A stretch of 7,360 nucleotides of DNA from Selenomonadaceae bacterium UBA2897 (GTDB lineage: Bacteria; Bacillota; Negativicutes; Selenomonadales; Selenomonadaceae), in the NCBI GenBank assembly GCA_002350105.1, contig DEDT01000047.1, positions 1 to 7,360 on the forward strand, read 5' to 3'. This document shows positions 1 through 4,947 of this stretch, piece by piece. A program made the position numbers and the translations under genes. The notes below the pieces were generated by a model that did not search any database, had not been told where the DNA came from, and worked only from the letters and a program-made list of their open reading frames with translations. Within the stretch, counting starts at the first letter, position 1, and every line of letters begins with the position of its first letter.

Positions 1-124
1 AGTGCTCGAGTATTCGTACAGGCTCTAGGTTTCAGGCCTGCCGATAAGGAAACTTTTGAAAAAAAAGATGGGGCTTCTGCCGGTGTCCGCTGCCCGGTTT
101 CCTTCCCTTGCATCGGACAATATC
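1..124 (-). other. Putative 5' leader of the late transcript; no convincing gene
   Basis: Downstream (minus strand) of the putative late promoter. I find no start codon with a ribosome binding site here. An ATG at 113 is open to the left edge but lies within a few bases of the predicted transcription start and has no Shine-Dalgarno. A purine-rich stretch (about 95-107) and a run of eight T residues on the minus strand (59-66) are visible. Only a weak GGGC/GCCC stem precedes the T run, so I do not call a terminator. In related phages the small terminase gene usually follows, which would place it beyond the window; that is inference. Confidence 0.35.
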
Positions 125-153
125 ATTATCTCACGGATCTAGCCGAAAAAAAC
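125..153 (-). promoter_or_regulatory. Putative activator-dependent late promoter with extended -10
   Basis: On the minus strand, TGAGATAAT (125-133) is an extended -10: GATAAT matches TATAAT at 5 of 6 positions and TG sits one base upstream. With a 17-bp spacer the -35 position (148-153) reads GTTTTT, a poor match to TTGACA. A good extended -10 with no -35 is typical of promoters that need an activator. The 22-bp repeat array begins at 154, immediately upstream of the -35 position, and the gene for a likely late regulator lies upstream of that. Predicted start is near 118, reading leftward out of the window. Not proven; one extended -10 can occur by chance. Confidence 0.5.
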
Positions 154-263
154 GCACAAAAACTTCAAAGAATCTGCATGAGAATTTCACTCAATGCGCA
201 CAAAAAGTTCAATGAATTTGCAAAGAGTTTGCACAAAATCTGCATGAGAAATCCACTCAATTA
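154..263. repeat. Five-unit 22-bp periodic array, putative late-activator binding sites
   Basis: Five consecutive 22-bp units start at 154, 176, 198, 220 and 242, each beginning GCA on the plus strand. The loose consensus is GCANNANAANTTCANNNAAT. Units 1 and 3 agree at 19 of 22 positions, units 2 and 5 at 18 of 22, and units 1 and 4 at 14 of 22, giving an A-B-A-A-B pattern. The spacing is about two helical turns, so equivalent bases face the same side of DNA. The array sits between the late-regulator gene and an extended -10 promoter. Binding by the regulator is inference from this placement and from the known role of the ArpU/DUF1492/RinA-like superfamily, which binds upstream of phage packaging operons in Gram-positive bacteria. 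Confidence 0.6.
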
Positions 264-286
264 GAAAAGCAGGGCCGCCAGGCCCC
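264..286 (-). terminator. Putative intrinsic terminator after the early operon
   Basis: Reading the minus strand, GGGCC (285-281), a 4-base loop (280-277) and GGCCC (276-272) form a stem, extended by one G-T wobble at 286/271, followed by GCTTTTCT. It begins five bases after the stop codon of the regulator gene and ends where the 22-bp array starts. The stem is short and the T tract is interrupted, so termination may be partial. It would separate early transcription from the putative late promoter. Confidence 0.45.
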
Positions 287-290
287 GCCA

Positions 291-866
291 TTACTGGATT
301 CTTGCTTTTGTCTCCTCGCCGATGAAGAAGAAGTCGGCGTCCTTCGCCTCGGCACTTTGTGCCGGGAACATGATGGCCGCGACCTGCTGTACGGCCTTCC
401 GCGCGTGGATCTGGCATCCGTGCTCGCTGTACGGCACCTCCATCGCGACCTGCACCCATCGGCATCCGCGGATGTGGCGGAGCTCCAAGATTTGACGATC
501 TACATCATCAAGCGTCTCCATCGCCCCATCCAGTCGCTGGAGGAGCGTGACGATTCGCTTCCGGTTGACCGAAAGCAGCCGCAGCTTATTCTCCAGCCGC
601 TCGGTCTGCTCGGCTGCCCGTTCCACTGTGGAGGTCGCTTCCCCACCGCTCACGGGCGTCGTATCATAGCAGACCGCCTTAAGCCCGCCGAGTTCCTTGA
701 TTTGCTCCCGGATGCCGTCTGCCTCCATGTCCAGGCTCTTGACCTGGAACTGGAACCTTGAATAGTTCCGCAAGTATTGATAGACAAGTTGCTCACAGTC
801 GTTGTATTTCCGCATGATCGTCTGCCCGTCCTCCCCTATGACTTCATTTGTCAGCACCTTGTCCAC
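291..866 (-). CDS. Phage late transcription activator, ArpU/DUF1492-like with sigma-region-4 HTH
   Basis: A 191-residue protein. Residues about 17-115 are helical with a heptad-like pattern (coiled-coil prediction likely). Residues 119-166 resemble sigma-70 region 4: LDDVDRQILELRHIRG, then a helix-turn-helix around WVQVAMEVPYSE and a recognition helix QIHARKAVQQV. This two-part layout is that of the DUF1492/ArpU/RinA-like superfamily, which switches on packaging and lysis genes in phages of Gram-positive bacteria. It is the last early gene, followed by a terminator-like hairpin, a 22-bp repeat array and an extended -10 promoter, which fits that role. The start used is GTG at 864-866, three codons after an in-frame stop. 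An alternative ATG at 813-815 (residue 18, before RKYNDCEQ) has GGGGAGG rather far upstream. Family confidence is good; the target is inferred. Confidence 0.8.
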   Translation of the reverse strand: MDKVLTNEVIGEDGQTIMRKYNDCEQLVYQYLRNYSRFQFQVKSLDMEADGIREQIKELGGLKAVCYDTTPVSGGEATSTVERAAEQTERLENKLRLLSVNRKRIVTLLQRLDGAMETLDDVDRQILELRHIRGCRWVQVAMEVPYSEHGCQIHARKAVQQVAAIMFPAQSAEAKDADFFFIGEETKARIQ

Positions 867-880
867 CGCTTCTGGTCAAT

Positions 881-1087
881 TCATGATTTCTTTGCTCGCT
901 TTCGCTTCTTCTGGAGCTGGGCAAGCACTTCATCGCACCGGCGCAGTCCGTCCATGGCCACCTTCGATGTAATCACGTGCTTCTTGAATTGGTCCAGCAC
1001 GTTCTTGCGCTCAGCTCTGGCCTCCTGCTCTGCCACCGCGATTTCCGGCAGCGTCAGATTCGCTTTTTCGTTAATTTCAAACACCAA
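881..1087 (-). CDS. Small helical phage protein of unknown function
   Basis: A 68-residue protein I do not recognise. It is predicted almost wholly helical and highly charged, rich in Glu and Ala in the N-terminal half and ending in a strongly basic tail (KKRKRAKK, residues 60-67), so nucleic-acid contact is possible but unproven. Two start codons are adjacent: TTG at 1085-1087 and GTG at 1082-1084. The ribosome binding region is AGAAG followed by a run of G that totals ten, ending 4 bases before the TTG and 7 before the GTG, so tract length would set the spacing. It is in the same frame as the upstream gene, which ends with TAA at 1106-1108. The stop TGA (881-883) is 14 bases before the GTG of the late-regulator gene, consistent with one operon. 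Confidence 0.6.
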   Translation of the reverse strand: MVFEINEKANLTLPEIAVAEQEARAERKNVLDQFKKHVITSKVAMDGLRRCDEVLAQLQKKRKRAKKS

Positions 1088-1091
1088 TGAT

Positions 1092-1101
1092 CCCCCCCCC
1101 C
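1092..1101 (-). promoter_or_regulatory. Ten-G homopolymer within a ribosome binding region
   Basis: The plus strand has ten consecutive C (ten G on the mRNA-like strand) between the TAA of the upstream gene and the TTG/GTG start of the small helical protein. It replaces the usual AGGAGG and directly sets both Shine-Dalgarno pairing and spacing. Homopolymers of this length are prone to slipped-strand changes. Confidence 0.6.
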
Positions 1102-1105
1102 TTCT

Positions 1106-1318
1106 TTACCGATAAATTTTCCCGCTCTGCTTATCTCGCAAAACTACATGCTCTTCAATCTCAAATCCAAACTCACCGGCGCTAAAACGGAGGAATCGCA
1201 TGAGTTTCTTGATTCTGGCAAGTGCCTTCATTTCCTGCTCGCTCACCGGCTTTTTCAAGACATTTGAAAAGGCTTTGTCTACCGTCGGATCATTGTATCC
1301 ATCTGCGTTTTTAATCAA
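1106..1318 (-). CDS. Small conserved phage protein of unknown function
   Basis: A 70-residue protein. The N-terminus carries NADGYNDPT (residues 4-12), resembling the G-Y-x-D-P-T opening of short uncharacterised proteins near the end of Firmicutes phage early operons; I know no function for them. The rest is an amphipathic helix rich in Lys and Met (residues 26-45) and a short C-terminal strand region with a basic end. The start is TTG at 1316-1318, decided by a strong GGGAGGT seven bases upstream. It overlaps the end of the RusA gene by eight bases (TTGATTAA), suggesting translational coupling. No membrane segment, signal peptide or metal-binding cluster is seen. Confidence 0.7.
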   Translation of the reverse strand: MIKNADGYNDPTVDKAFSNVLKKPVSEQEMKALARIKKLMRFLRFSAGEFGFEIEEHVVLRDKQSGKIYR

Positions 1319-1871
1319 GTGAATTACCTCCCTTTTTTGCAGAAAACAGTCCTTGTTCCATCCACGATTTTGCCAGTCTTATGAGATACGGATCTGTCTC
1401 ATTATCCGGGTCAAGTTCCATCGCTTCGATAGTGATTTCCACGCGCGGGTTGGTCTTGTCGATGCCGGCGATCCTGCACCCGTCGAGGGACTTGACGATG
1501 CGGTCATCCTCGAGTACCCAGCGGCGGCGCTTCTGCCTTTTCCTCTTGCCAGTTTCCCGGTCTAAGACCGTGCCGAATTCGTCGCTCAGAATGTCTTGCG
1601 TCGCCTGGATGAGGCCGTTGAGATCAGGGTAATGAGCGCGATTCTCGAGGTAATATTCCGCTCTTAAATGCACAGGCCCGGAGAAATGGGATAAGCCATT
1701 TTGATCTTTTATCACGGACAGCTGGCGGTGAAATTCTTGTTCATATCTGCGGTATGCTTTACTCGGTAAAACGGCCGCTCTTCCCCTCACGACAATCGGG
1801 CTGTTTTTCTTCGTCGCGGGGTTTCCCATGATGGTGAGTACTGCCTTTTCTGTAGCTTCAATTAATTTCAC
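1311..1871 (-). CDS. rusA: RusA-family Holliday junction resolvase
   Basis: A 186-residue protein. RusA enzymes are small dimeric nucleases that cut Holliday junctions during phage recombination and replication. Visible family marks are the N-terminal GNPATKKNS (residues 16-24), the YPDLNGLIQATQDIL helix (81-95), the acidic EDDRIV (121-126) and the final strand RVEITIEA (143-150). In E. coli RusA the catalytic acids are Asp70, Asp72 and Asp91; the likely equivalents are Asp83, Asn85 and Asp122 or Asp123. Asn at the second position departs from the E. coli enzyme. A basic insertion (residues 108-118, GKRKRQKRRRW) separates the helix from the acidic motif. The C-terminus extends about 35 residues past the core. 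The start is GTG at 1869-1871, with GAGGTGA upstream overlapping the previous stop. Its place near the end of the early operon is typical. Confidence 0.85.
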   Translation of the reverse strand: MKLIEATEKAVLTIMGNPATKKNSPIVVRGRAAVLPSKAYRRYEQEFHRQLSVIKDQNGLSHFSGPVHLRAEYYLENRAHYPDLNGLIQATQDILSDEFGTVLDRETGKRKRQKRRRWVLEDDRIVKSLDGCRIAGIDKTNPRVEITIEAMELDPDNETDPYLIRLAKSWMEQGLFSAKKGGNSLD

Positions 1872-1882
1872 AAAATATCACC

Positions 1883-2386
1883 TCACTTAGCCCAAAACGG
1901 CAGGTTGGGGATCCAGTGAAAAACGTTGCTCCGCCCGATATCGTGCGATGTTTCCGATTCCTCATCCTGCACCTTATGCACCGGGGCTACATCTGCTGAA
2001 CGGTAGCTCACTTCTTTCGGTTCCCATGGCCATCCTTCCTCTGGCCGCCAAAGGTGAAGGATGTTGTCCTTCCCAAAGATTCCATGAATGTATTGGCTTT
2101 CCGGGGGATGGATCTGATGTACTTCTTCCTCAGGCTTCCAAAAAATCTCTTTAACTTCACACATTTCTTCCCATGTCGGCGTCTTTCTGTTTTCGTTGTA
2201 CAAACTTACGCTGACATGCTCAACGAGCCCGTATTCGCTGCTGTCATATACGCTCGCCAAGACAGTAAACGTGCGTTGCTTTCCGCTTCTCAAACGCAAG
2301 TAGCCTTTTACGAGGAAGCTCTCAAAAGGCTCTTGCTCGACACTCTGAAAACGAGTGTCATTCAAGATTTCTTCGATCGGTTTCAT
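1883..2386 (-). CDS. DUF7694-like phage protein of unknown function
   Basis: A 167-residue protein. Residues 57-116 contain a pattern I recognise from many phage proteins: HVSVSL, then PTWEEMC (70-76), KEIFW (79-83), a conserved HPP with SQY (93-99) and HLWRP (111-115). I associate this with the DUF7694 domain; its function is unknown. In most members that core is nearly the whole protein; here it has an N-terminal strand-rich region of about 56 residues and a charged C-terminal tail of about 50. The ATG at 2384-2386 follows the upstream stop by eight bases, and its AAGGAG motif lies at the end of the upstream gene, about 14 bases before the ATG, rather far. The domain name is from memory and should be treated as probable. 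Confidence 0.75.
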   Translation of the reverse strand: MKPIEEILNDTRFQSVEQEPFESFLVKGYLRLRSGKQRTFTVLASVYDSSEYGLVEHVSVSLYNENRKTPTWEEMCEVKEIFWKPEEEVHQIHPPESQYIHGIFGKDNILHLWRPEEGWPWEPKEVSYRSADVAPVHKVQDEESETSHDIGRSNVFHWIPNLPFWAK

Positions 2387-2394
2387 GTTCTGCT

Positions 2395-2733
2395 TTACAT
2401 CTCCTTGAGTTCATTCATGCGCGCGTACTGTGCGAGGTCTTTCTCCGCTTCCTGCCACGCGCTCCGCCAATTCAGTCCGTAAATCGGATGCCAACTTTTC
2501 CCGGGCTTGCGGTAAAAACCCTTGTACCACGGATCCGTGGCATCATATCCCGGGCGGACGGCGAATTGCCATCCCTGCTGATTCTCGTACATCGTTCCAT
2601 AAATCATACTCATACTCGCCTGCCTCACAAGTATCCGGCCCCCGGCGAAAAATGCGCAAACAACGAATCCAAACGCCGCACCGAACCAAAACGCCAATAC
2701 GTATGGCCCGGCTGTCTGTATTGTGTCAATCAT
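2395..2733 (-). CDS. Single-pass membrane protein of unknown function
   Basis: A 112-residue protein with one hydrophobic segment (about residues 9-31, rich in Phe, Ala and Gly) followed by Arg33 and Arg38. By the positive-inside rule the roughly 75-residue C-terminal part should be cytoplasmic. That part is rich in Trp, Tyr and Gly (WQFAVRPGYDATDPWYKGFY, 55-74) and ends in a charged helix. I do not recognise the family. I use ATG 2731-2733, which overlaps the upstream TGA as ATGA and has GAGGGG five bases upstream; a TTG at 2752-2754 would add seven residues but is less likely. The tight coupling says the product is made together with the 2730-3131 protein. Confidence 0.65.
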   Translation of the reverse strand: MIDTIQTAGPYVLAFWFGAAFGFVVCAFFAGGRILVRQASMSMIYGTMYENQQGWQFAVRPGYDATDPWYKGFYRKPGKSWHPIYGLNWRSAWQEAEKDLAQYARMNELKEM

Positions 2734-3131
2734 TCCTGCCCCTCTTTCCCACAATCTCTAATATCATGGAACCAACGACTTTTTTTGTGAACTTTCTGGC
2801 AATAAGCTTCTGTATCAGTCCAAGAGCCCCATGGCGCTTTATCTGGATGCTTTTTCCAATAGCCCAGCTTATCTTCTCCACAAGCCGAATATTGCTCTCG
2901 CATTGGCTTATCGAAATCCGCGTCTCTCACTTCTATCTGTATAGATCCATCCGGAAGCACTTCAAAAACTTCAATTTTGTTCTGAAGAATATCGAATACC
3001 TCATCTTCCCAAAAATCTATTTCTTGTTTAGTGCCGTGATATACTGGAAGATATTCTCCATAGTCATTCGTAAGATAGATATACAGTCCTTGATCGTACT
3101 GACAAGTATCAAGAAAATCCCATAATGTCAT
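2730..3131 (-). CDS. Hypothetical phage protein, two-part, AT-rich gene
   Basis: A 133-residue protein. Residues 1-70 (from MTLWDFLDTC to SIQIEVRD) resemble a short alpha/beta protein common in clostridial phages and mobile elements, opening with a helix like xVxEFLDxC and ending in a strand; no function is known to me. Residues 71-133 are a Trp-, Lys- and Cys-containing extension (Cys84, Cys111, Cys127) with no family I can name. The ATG at 3129-3131 is preceded by GGATGAGG. The gene is visibly more AT-rich than the replication genes, a possible sign of separate acquisition. The stop overlaps the start of the membrane-protein gene (ATGA). Confidence 0.65.
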   Translation of the reverse strand: MTLWDFLDTCQYDQGLYIYLTNDYGEYLPVYHGTKQEIDFWEDEVFDILQNKIEVFEVLPDGSIQIEVRDADFDKPMREQYSACGEDKLGYWKKHPDKAPWGSWTDTEAYCQKVHKKSRWFHDIRDCGKEGQE

Positions 3132-3165
3132 AGAAATGCCTCATCCTTTCAAAATGTCCGCCTGC

Positions 3166-3537
3166 CTAGAAAAGCGAAATTTCCGCTCCGGCAATCTGTA
3201 AGCGCTGGCCCTCCTGCTCGAAACGCTCGTACCGAACTTCGAACCACCGCCCACCCGGAATCATCAGGCCGTTTGCAACCTTCGGCGGAATGTACTCGCC
3301 GGACGTATCCTCACCGAGATCGCGCAAGCTTCTCAAAGCGGCAATGATGTGGTTTCGGGTGAGATTGAGGTTACAGCCGTCCGGCCATGCCGGGTCGCTG
3401 CAACCGTGCGCGAACATATCTTGCCAGTGCTCCAGCTCTCTCCGCGCGTATTCTCGCCTCGCGGTGACGGCGTCATTGTCACTGAGCGGCTTCATCTGGA
3501 TGTACTTCTGTACGAGCTTGTCCAAATTCTCTTTCAT
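3166..3537 (-). CDS. Conserved phage protein of unknown function
   Basis: A 123-residue protein when started at ATG 3535-3537. Residues 1-43 are helical and charged. Residues 46-66 carry CSDPAWPDG followed by NLNLTRNHII, a signature I recognise from a widespread family of phage proteins (often as DPFWPDGxNxNLxRNHII) whose function is unknown. A strand-rich C-terminal half includes EYIPPKV (81-87) and GGRWFE (95-100). A TTG at 3562-3564 would add nine residues and overlap the upstream gene, but it lacks a clear ribosome binding site, whereas the chosen ATG has AAGGAA about nine bases upstream. The upstream gene ends at 3551, so the ATG start leaves a 13-base gap. Confidence 0.7.
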   Translation of the reverse strand: MKENLDKLVQKYIQMKPLSDNDAVTARREYARRELEHWQDMFAHGCSDPAWPDGCNLNLTRNHIIAALRSLRDLGEDTSGEYIPPKVANGLMIPGGRWFEVRYERFEQEGQRLQIAGAEISLF

Positions 3538-3550
3538 CGCTGCCCATTCC

Positions 3551-3760
3551 TTAATGCTCTTCAAGCAATATCAGGTGGATCCCGCCCTTGCTCCGGTTTT
3601 TGCGGTTCGCCTCGGTCTTCTCAACGCGCTTCTTGGCGGCCGGGTACCTTGCCCATAGGAGGGTCTTACGCTTAACTCCGAGCAGCTCAGCCAGCTCGGA
3701 GAGCGTCCCCTCTCCGACATAACGGTCGCCGCGGTAAGCGGCATAGATGCTCGTGATCAT
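3551..3760 (-). CDS. Small phage protein with predicted helix-turn-helix
   Basis: A 69-residue protein. It opens with a short beta segment (IYAAYRGDRYVGEG, residues 5-18), then LSELAELLGVKRKTLLW (20-36), which fits a helix-turn-helix with Gly28 at the turn, then a basic region and a final strand. This opening-plus-HTH layout is common in small Firmicutes phage proteins of unknown target. It may be a DNA-binding regulator of the early operon, but nothing here identifies an operator. The ATG at 3758-3760 overlaps the upstream TGA (ATGA), indicating translational coupling to the zinc-ribbon gene. Confidence 0.7.
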   Translation of the reverse strand: MITSIYAAYRGDRYVGEGTLSELAELLGVKRKTLLWARYPAAKKRVEKTEANRKNRSKGGIHLILLEEH

Positions 3761-4086
3761 GGTTTACTACCTCCCTTTCCGCTGGTGCCTTCGGAGAAAT
3801 CACCAACATCGTCGAGGTCCCAATCGGCGGGGCACGATCCGAGTTTGCACCCTCCCCATAAATTCAAAAGTGCGCACCCGCGGCATCCGCGTTTATGCCC
3901 GGCGCAGTATGCCTGCACCTTTCGCAGTGCCTTGACAAGCATATCCACCCGATGCTTCGCGAGGTACTTGCTGGCGTAGTGCTTCCGCGCGCACTTCGGG
4001 CAGCGCTTCATCGGCTCTTTCGGCTTACGGATGCGGTTGTAGCGAAAAGTCTGGCCGCAGTCTATACAGGTTGCTTCAATCACCAT
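3757..4086 (-). CDS. Cys-rich zinc-ribbon phage protein
   Basis: A 109-residue protein with two Cys groups. Cys7-x2-Cys10 and Cys29-x2-Cys32 form a classic zinc ribbon. Cys61, Cys68, Cys71, Cys80 and Cys85 form a second cluster with HKRGCRGC and SCPADWD, a pattern found in other small phage proteins ending in P-x-D-W. Between them is a basic helix (residues 40-58). Nucleic-acid or protein binding is likely; the exact function is unknown. The start is ATG 4084-4086, preceded by AAAGGAG at good spacing and overlapping the upstream stop (4080-4082). A longer in-frame version from 4164 lies inside the upstream gene and is rejected. The last codons overlap the ATG of the HTH gene. Confidence 0.75.
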   Translation of the reverse strand: MVIEATCIDCGQTFRYNRIRKPKEPMKRCPKCARKHYASKYLAKHRVDMLVKALRKVQAYCAGHKRGCRGCALLNLWGGCKLGSCPADWDLDDVGDFSEGTSGKGGSKP

Positions 4087-4280
4087 TTCAGATTTCTCCT
4101 TTCCTCGTGTACTCTCTTCGCCTCGGCTTCGTCCTGGTCGATTTGTCGCATGATCTTCTTCCACACCTTCGAGATGATGCGGATTGTCATGATCAGGCCG
4201 ACACTCACCGCTGCCAGGAACACGGTGAGTGCGATCCAGGCAGCGGCAACAGCTGCCTGGGCAAATGCCGCGTCAGTCAT
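4080..4280 (-). CDS. Small single-pass membrane protein
   Basis: A 66-residue protein. Residues about 10-33 are a strongly hydrophobic Ala/Val/Leu-rich helix, followed by basic residues (Arg34, Lys38, Lys41, Lys42, Arg45) and a charged helical tail, so the tail should be cytoplasmic. No family is recognised. The ATG at 4278-4280 overlaps the upstream TGA and is preceded by GGGAGGGA. A holin seems unlikely: there is one membrane segment and the gene is in the early region rather than the lysis module. The DNA coding for the membrane helix contains two adjacent perfect 9-bp inverted repeats (4202-4260). Confidence 0.65.
   Translation of the reverse strand: MTDAAFAQAAVAAAWIALTVFLAAVSVGLIMTIRIISKVWKKIMRQIDQDEAEAKRVHEERRNLKW
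4202..4260. repeat. Two adjacent 9-bp inverted repeats inside a coding region
   Basis: CACTCACCG (4202-4210) and CGGTGAGTG (4223-4231) are exact complements around a 12-base loop. CCAGGCAGC (4236-4244) and GCTGCCTGG (4252-4260) are exact complements around a 7-base loop. The two hairpins are four bases apart. Bases 4210-4215 (GCTGCC, end and loop of one hairpin) can instead pair with 4239-4244 (GGCAGC, arm of the other), so the structures could be mutually exclusive in RNA. No T tract follows, so this is not a standard terminator. Confidence 0.6.
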
Positions 4281-4915
4281 GCCTGTCCCTCCCCTCTGAC
4301 TCTCTCGGTCGCGTAGGCCATCATGCAGCGCATGGCGGCGTTGATGAGATGCGTGTCCTTGCGGTCACCAGCGCGATAGAGATTCAAGTGGCGCATGGCG
4401 CGGGCGGCGTGCTCCTCTGCTGGAATCTGCCGCCACGTCTCTCCCGGGTGCTTCTTGGCTCCTGCCGTGAGACCGCGCGCGACCGCCTCCAACCAGCCGG
4501 CATCAATGTAGCGGTATTCGTCCTCCTCGGTGTCCTGCGGGTACGGTTTTGCCGATTTCGCGCTAGAATCGCTTCTAAGGGGCTTGTCTTTGTCTGCGCT
4601 ATAACTTATACCAGTCTTGCACTTGAATGGCGTTACAGGCGGTTCTGCGGCGTCTGAGTGGCATTCCTCTTTTTCATCATCCCATACTTTTCCCGGATGA
4701 CTGCCAAAAAGCTCCATGAGGACGCCTTGCATCGCCCGGTTATCATGCATGTTGTAGCAGTGGACATTGCGAAGCGGGCACTTCCTGCAGTCGGGATCCT
4801 CCTGCTCCTCACATACCAGGTCACGCAGGACGCGGCACAGGGCCTGCGACATGGTCCCGTGCTCCCCTTTTCGTTCTTTTTGCATCCCCTTGCTCGATTT
4901 CTTCCAGTCTTTCAT
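4277..4915 (-). CDS. dATP/dGTP diphosphohydrolase-like protein (DUF5664 type) with N-terminal Cys cluster
   Basis: A 212-residue protein. Residues about 134-203 match the pattern of the phage dATP/dGTP diphosphohydrolase N-terminal family (formerly DUF5664): DAGWLEAVARGLTAGAKKH (138-156), Trp161, ARAMRHLNLYRAGD (171-184), then Asp187 and HLINAA (189-194). Characterised relatives such as MazZ of cyanophage S-2L remove pyrophosphate from purine dNTPs. Here the substrate is unproven. An added N-terminal cluster Cys35, Cys43, Cys46, Cys53 may bind metal, followed by a low-complexity linker (80-133). ATG 4913-4915 has GGAGGAG at ideal spacing; ATG at residue 22 is a weaker alternative with GGGGAG. 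The gene follows the helicase loader by 32 bases, so it may tune the nucleotide pool for phage replication. No purZ-like gene is in the window. Confidence 0.7.
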   Translation of the reverse strand: MKDWKKSSKGMQKERKGEHGTMSQALCRVLRDLVCEEQEDPDCRKCPLRNVHCYNMHDNRAMQGVLMELFGSHPGKVWDDEKEECHSDAAEPPVTPFKCKTGISYSADKDKPLRSDSSAKSAKPYPQDTEEDEYRYIDAGWLEAVARGLTAGAKKHPGETWRQIPAEEHAARAMRHLNLYRAGDRKDTHLINAAMRCMMAYATERVRGEGQA

Positions 4916-4947
4916 GTTGTCTCCTCCTCGGTTCTTCTCTTCCTGGT

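Noticed and set aside
59..110. Possible intrinsic terminator (T run on the minus strand at 59-66) in the late leader.
   Set aside because: The upstream stem is only a weak GGGC/GCCC with a large loop; not enough to call.
1..264. Plus-strand frame open from the left edge to TAG at 262-264 (87 codons) with a 22-residue internal repeat.
   Set aside because: It opposes every other gene, has no visible start, and its repeat follows from the 22-bp DNA array (66 bp = 22 residues). A 22-bp period is not a multiple of three, so DNA-level function is more likely. A convergent gene entering from the left cannot be fully excluded.
187..465. Minus-strand frame running past the regulator gene into the repeat array.
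   Set aside because: Overlaps the late-regulator gene in another frame; Arg/Gly-rich shadow translation with no domain.
2339..2359. Inverted repeat GACACTC/GAGTGTC with a 7-base loop near the start of the DUF7694-like gene.
   Set aside because: Seven-base arms with short loops are expected several times by chance in a window this size, and nothing else marks the site.
2430..3125. Long plus-strand open frame of 231 codons.
   Set aside because: Antisense to two genes with good ribosome binding sites and an ATGA overlap; the translation is low-complexity and rich in Ile, Phe and Ser, as expected of an antisense shadow in AT-rich DNA.
4087..4164. In-frame N-terminal extension of the zinc-ribbon protein to 4164.
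   Set aside because: It lies inside the upstream membrane-protein gene, and ATG 4084-4086 has a clear AAAGGAG; the extension is low complexity.
4080..4280. Holin for the small membrane protein.
   Set aside because: Single membrane segment, early-operon position and no endolysin nearby.
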